In this document: positions 30,800 through 35,777 of the stretch, in pieces
How the letters are laid out: each line of letters begins with the position of its first letter
Numbering within the stretch: the stretch's first letter is position 1
NCBI GenBank assembly: GCA_036897485.1
Contig: JAYMTF010000469.1
Location: 1 to 35,777 of the forward strand
Length of the DNA stretch: 35,777 nt
Source: Pelargonium nanum
Taxonomy: Eukaryota; Streptophyta; Magnoliopsida; Geraniales; Geraniaceae
Reading direction: 5' to 3'
Notes under the pieces: generated by a model
What the model saw: only the letters and a program-made list of their open reading frames with translations
Told to the model about the DNA's origin: nothing
Database searches by the model: none
Translations under genes and position numbers: made by a program

Positions 30800-31647
30800 C
30801 TAAATCTCACTCAGCCTCAAAACCCTAGATCTGATAGGCACAGCCCAGTGCTGGCCTGCGAGTCTCGGATCGTCATTTCTGTTCTCGAATTGGAGGGACG
30901 AGGTTAATCTGCTCAGGTACATCCTCAATTTGATTGTATATGGGTTTGAGGATTTGTTAAATGGGGTTTTAGCGATTTACTATCAGTTTTTCTATTAATT
31001 GTTTCAAATTATCGTGTATGTGTGTTTAATCTGGAGGATTTGATGATTGGGAGTGTGTGGCAAATGATAGGACTGTTTTTTAAGATCCAATTCTAATTCG
31101 ATGATTTTAATCTAATTAGAACTACATTTTCAACACTCAGCTTGAATTTATTTGTAAATTAGCTGCATGCATGATGTCAGCTTGACCTCCCTAAAGCCTA
31201 TTTGCATTAGGTGGTGAATGCTGGTTTTGGATTTTGATTCTGTAGTCATTTTGTTGGTCGAGGAGGGTGTTTTTGTTGCTTAATAGTGGTTTGTTTGTGG
31301 ATAATTTTGGTTTCTAGACATGATTTTGATTATTGTTTAAATTCTGTTTGCTTGCTGGGAAATTTTTTGGGCAGTAATGAAAGTGTCCAGATCTTAATCT
31401 AATCAATAGTTTTATCAATTCTAAACATAAGTATAGTGAAGGAGAAAAAATATTTTCTTTTGGTGTTGTTTCGGCTTTCAAAAGGAGTGACTGATTGAGT
31501 ACAATCAATGATCCATTTTGATTAATTTTGTATTTCTCCTCTAGTTATGTACTTAAAACTTAAACTCTGATGATTTATTTGCTGATAAGTTTCTTTTATA
31601 CAGGCAATAATAATTCTATACAAGTGAGTTCAGAATAGAATATAGCC
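30800..31647 (+). other. 5' UTR exon and intron of SEC63
   Basis: The leader exon ends GCTCAG|GTACAT at 30916 and contains AAACCCTAG, a telo-box found in many plant housekeeping promoters and leaders. The intron is 30917-31603 with acceptor TTATACAG|GCAAT. The ATG lies at 31648. Confidence 0.65.
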
Positions 31648-34600
31648 ATGGCTGCTTCAGAAGAGAATAGCTCACTGTTTCCAATTTTCATTTTAACAAT
31701 AATGGCATTGCCTTTAGTTCCTTACACAATAATAAAGCTTTTCCGTGCTACTACCAAGAAAACAAAGAGCATCCACTGTCATTGCTCTGAGTGCTCGCGT
31801 TCGGGAAAGTACCGCAAATCGATATTTCACAAGGTGAGTTTTTCTGTTGACCTTACAAACATTTTCAGTTCCTCAATACTCGCTTCTAGAGGAGCACCAT
31901 TATTTGATATAAGTAGTTAGCCTATCAGTAATGTTGTCTCATTCTTATTATTTCATTTTGCAGATATCAAACTTCTCGACATGTAGTAATATGACACTAG
32001 TGCTTCTATGGGTCATTATGATTTTCTTGGTTTATTACATCAAAAATATGAGTGCTGAGGTACGACTCTTGTCAGATATTCATAGTATGGTGGGATTTAT
32101 GTTCACGTATGGCGTAACTTAAAAGCTTCTGTCAAATGTTGCACTTTTGCATTCTATTTGTTTCTGGGTGCTTATGGATTTCCATGCTAGTTATAATATC
32201 CATATGCTCTTTTTAAGTTCTTGAATGATCCGATTCACTGAAATAACTAACATGTTTGATTATGCAGCTTCAAGTTTTCGACCCATATAGTATTCTTGGA
32301 TTGGAATCTGGAGCTTCAGATTCAGAAATTAAGAAGGCATATAGGAGACTCTCTATTCAATATCACCCCGATAAAAATCCAGATCCAGGTTGATAATGTG
32401 TTGGCTCTATAGTTAATATGCATTTACATTCCTGAAATTTAGATTGATGAGTTTGACAACGAGGCATTTAACGAACAACCTCTGTGTATAGTTGCTTTAT
32501 GTATCCTTTTGCTTCAAGATCAACAACTATTTTTTTGAGATATGAAGGTATGAAGTATGAACTAAGCGTTTACTTTTTTTTTTTAGAGGCCAACAAGTAT
32601 TTTGTAGAATTCATTTCTAAGGCTTATCAGGCTCTGACGGATCCGATATCCCGTGAGAATTATGAAAAGTATGGCCATCCAGATGGCAGACAGGTAACAG
32701 AATATTCTTATGTGATTTGCCTTCAATTTTCTTCTGAAAATATGGTAAGATAACCAGTGGCGATTGTGTATTTGGAGCTTATGTAATACTCTGATACAGG
32801 GCTTTCAAATGGGCATAGCTTTGCCTCAATTCCTACTCAACATTGATGGGGCATCTGGTGGAATTCTTTTGCTTTGGATAGTTGGCATTTGCATTCTCTT
32901 GCCATTGGTGATAGCTGTTGTATATCTCTCAAGATCATCAAAATATACTGGAAATTACGTTATGCATCAGACATTGTCTACTTACTATTACTTGATGAAA
33001 CCTTCATTGGCCCCAAGGTATTCATATGTTTTAGAATAGTAGAGCAGTTCATAATAAATTCAGTAAAAGATCATTTACTATCATATATGTACTTGCACCT
33101 TGTGGTGGTGGATTGATCTATGAAGCCATGTGATGCAGCTGACAATAAAACTACAGCAAAATACATACCTTGTTGAGACCCCCATATTAAAAATATGAAA
33201 AGAAAAAAAAAATGACAAAACAATTTTGGCCAATACATTATGCAAATCACTAAGGGACTGATACATGTCAGTTTTCTAAAGCAAGTGATGCTCTATATGG
33301 ACCAATGTTTGAAGGCATAAATACTTAGTGGTTAAGTGCATTGGTGATGTCCGATAATAATTAACTCTATTAAGTTTGAGATGATAATGTTGCCTGCATA
33401 TATTGTTTGTTAATGTGTAATCACTATTTGGTGATATCATAAGTTTATAACTCTATGTGAAAACTTCATAATGCAGCAAAGTCATGGATGTCTTCATCAA
33501 GGCTGCTGAATATATGGAAATTCCAGTTCGAAGGACGGACAATGAACCTCTACAGAAGCTGTTTATGTCAGTGAGGAGTGAGTTGAATATGGACCTCAAG
33601 AACATAAAGCAAGAGCAAGCTAAGTTTTGGAAGCAGCATCCTGCACTAGTCAAGGTTGTTCATGCCCTGATCTGTCGCTACATTGAGTGACCTATTAAAC
33701 TATCATTTTCATATTTTCATATGCTTACATATTGCTATCTCTACTGTGCAGACAGAATTATTAATTCAGGCCCAGTTAACTCGTGAAGTGGCAGCCTTAT
33801 CGCCATCTCTGCTAGTTGATTTTAGACGTGTACTAGAACTTGCACCTCGTCTCCTTGAAGAATTAATGAAGGTGGCTATTTTTTACTAAGATTCTTCAAG
33901 AATGAGTGATGTTCATGAAGACATTTAATGTCGTGATTGTAAATTTAAAACTTTATTCTATCCATGCAGATGGCAGTTATACCACGCACGGCTCAGGGAC
34001 ATGGCTGGCTGAGGCCTGCAATTGGGGTGATTGAGCTTTCTCAGTGCATCATTCAGGTACTGATATTAGGACACTATTTAAGTAAAATAATAATAATGGA
34101 ACTTCCTGAAGTTTGAGACAGAAACAAGTCTCCCACATTCACACCACAGTATCCTGCAGAACATCCATTGATTTTACTGATTCAAACAAACACTTATTTC
34201 TTCTATCATTCCAATTCCCAAACTTATGGAATACCTTGTGGAAGATACTTTATCATTCTTGGTGTTTTAGTATGAAATAAATCTTGTTTCCTGATTGTTC
34301 CAGTTCACCATGTTGAAGCAGATTGTGCTGTAATTTCAAATTGTTTGTGTTGTCACTGTTGTGTGTATTTCTTGTATTGACTATTCAAATATCACTGTTT
34401 TGTGTTTTATGTATTGTTAGAGAATTTAATGAGTGGGTTTTCCTTTGCTCCTACCCTAGTCTGTGTTAACTTGTCAAAATGGTGTGCAGGCTGTTCCTCT
34501 CAGTGCAAGGAAGGCTACGGGAGGATCCACTGAAGGCATTGCACCTTTTCTTCAGCTGCCACATTTTAGTGAAGCTATCATTAAAAAAATAGCCCGGAAG

Positions 34601-35530
34601 GTAATTAGACAAAGTCTTCTGTTCTGTCCTTAGAATGTTTTTTTTCTTCTTTTTCCGGGTACTGATCTTTAACTTCCGATCATTTTATTGCAGAAGGTGA
34701 GAACATTTCAGGACTTATGGGATATGAGTGTGCAAGACCGTGCTGAGTTCCTTGCTCAAGCTGCTGGATTTTCTTCTGCTGAGTTGCAAGATGTTGAGGT
34801 GGTACTGGAAATGATGCCTTCAATAACAATGGAGGTTAAATGTGAGACTGAAGGTGAAGAGGGTATACAAGAGGGTGACATTGTCACAATTCATGCTTGG
34901 ATAACCCTTAAACGGCTTAATAACCTGATCGGTGCCCTCCCTCACGCTCCCAATTTCCCGTTTCACAAGGAAGAAAATTTCTGGTTTATGTTTGCAGACT
35001 CTGTCTCAAACAATGTGTGGTTTTCTCAGAAGGTAAATTTCATGGATGAAGCTGCAGCTATAACTGCTGCTTCAAAAGCAATCCAGGAGGCAATGGAGGG
35101 TTCAGGAGCGAGTGTTAAGGAGACAAATCTGGCGGTTAGAGAAGCAGTTGAAAAGGTGAGGAGCGGTTCCAGGCTTGTGATGGGCAAGCTACAAGCTCCT
35201 GCAGAGGGAAACTACAATATGACATGTTACTGCTTGTGCGACTCTTGGATTGGCTGCGACAGAAGGACAAACTTGAAGGTGAAAGTTTTGAAACGTACTC
35301 GAGCTGGCACCCGCGGTGGTCTTGCAGCAGAGGAGGGACCATTGATGGAGGATGGCATAGAAGAGGAAGACGAGAATGATGAAGAGGAATACGACGAGGA
35401 CTATGAGAGTGAGTACAGTGAAGACGAGGAAGACGAACAAGATACGAAAAAGAAGGGTCATGCTGCCAATGGCAAGGTGCATAAAAGAGTCTCGAGCTCG
35501 GAAGAAGGTTCTGGCACAGATGAGGAGTGA
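31648..35530 (+). CDS. SEC63: SEC63 / ERdj2, J-domain protein of the ER translocon, 686 aa
   Basis: Membrane co-chaperone that recruits BiP to the Sec61 channel. Coding exons: 31648-31833, 31964-32059, 32268-32388, 32587-32693, 32800-33017, 33477-33654, 33752-33871, 33970-34056, 34490-34600 and 34694-35530. All have GT/AG borders and compatible phases, 2,061 nt in total. Transmembrane segments at about 11-31 ([16 protein letters not shown]), 72-88 ([17 protein letters not shown]) and 191-213 ([16 protein letters not shown]). J domain about 98-165 between TM2 and TM3, with HPD at 127-129 ([10 protein letters not shown]). A Sec63/Brl domain follows from about 250 to 620, then an acidic tail about 631-658 ([20 protein letters not shown]) as in other Sec63 proteins. 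Length matches Arabidopsis ERDJ2A (about 687 aa, from memory). The gene looks intact. Which of the two Arabidopsis copies is closer cannot be judged. Confidence 0.95.
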
Positions 35531-35777
35531 AATAAATTTACATGATACATTGATAAAAATGAAACAGAAAGGGATATATAAACTTACATTTTTGTTTTTG
35601 TGGCTTAAAACCGTGGATGATGCATGCTCATTTATGTTTTAATTTCATAAACCTTGAGCTTGTATACATGCAGTATCCCATCAACTTAGAATGTAACTGT
35701 CAATGGGTTGTTTGCACTTTTTTTTTTTTGGTCTAAACCATGAGGTTCCCGAGCGGGCCGGCCCAATAGCGGTGGAA
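35531..35777 (+). other. 3' UTR of SEC63 and right edge
   Basis: AT-rich 3' UTR with AATAAA-like words soon after the stop (GAAATAAATT). After a T run near 35718-35730 the composition turns GC-rich (GAGCGGGCCGGCCCAATAGC), possibly the edge of another element that continues outside the window. Confidence 0.45.

Noticed and set aside
1..35777. CRISPR arrays, rRNA, complete tRNA genes, FHY3/FAR1 binding motif CACGCGC
   Set aside because: Looked for by eye on both strands and not found. The tRNA-like pieces are SINE heads, not functional tRNAs.

Overview
The window is nuclear DNA of a flowering plant, most likely a eudicot. The signs are short coding exons with GT/AG introns, AT-rich introns and spacers, SINE, LINE and MITE debris, and plant-specific gene families. 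No bacterial, organellar or viral gene organisation is visible. All gene models below come from reading open frames, splice signals and family motifs by eye. Transcript ends are estimates.

Layout, left to right. (1) An ENTH-domain epsin (EPSIN2/3 type, vesicle traffic) on the minus strand. It is cut by the left edge, with its 5' UTR exon near 4.0-4.17 kb. (2) A divergent spacer of about 1 kb with DNA-transposon-like repeats. (3) A head-to-tail array of four plus-strand genes, 5.3-26.8 kb. Each encodes a short FAR1 zinc-finger protein with a C-terminal coiled coil and no transposase or SWIM domain, the FRS-RELATED FACTOR (FRF) class. All four share one design: a 5' UTR (or start-codon) intron, one exon for the C-C-H-H FAR1 domain, one long phase-0 intron (1.4-3.8 kb), and a final exon of 61-73 codons opening with (D/E)EKDK. 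They form two pairs: A (copies 1, 2) and B (copies 3, 4). (4) A single-exon calmodulin-like gene (CML4/CML5-MSS3 type) on the minus strand, convergent with the array. (5) About 2.5 kb of repeat-rich spacer. (6) A complete SEC63/ERdj2 gene on the plus strand, 11 exons, 686 aa, the J-domain partner of the ER translocon.

The genes are not an operon. EPSIN, FRF and CML4/5 neighbours are, from memory, also linked on two duplicated Arabidopsis segments (around At2g43160-43290 and At3g59290-59470), so this is probably an old syntenic block in which FRF has expanded to four copies. FRFs are thought to act in the nucleus beside FHY3/FAR1, transcription factors derived from MULE transposases. CML4/5 proteins are membrane-anchored calcium sensors, epsins work in clathrin-linked traffic, and SEC63 works at the ER.

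Most notable: in both pair-A genes the start codon appears to be split by an intron (A^TG), with in-frame stops upstream. Also of interest are the altered zinc-finger loop and 19-residue duplication in copy 2, in-frame tandem donors in copy 3, a duplicated splice-acceptor region in copy 4, and four or more mobile elements lodged in FRF introns.
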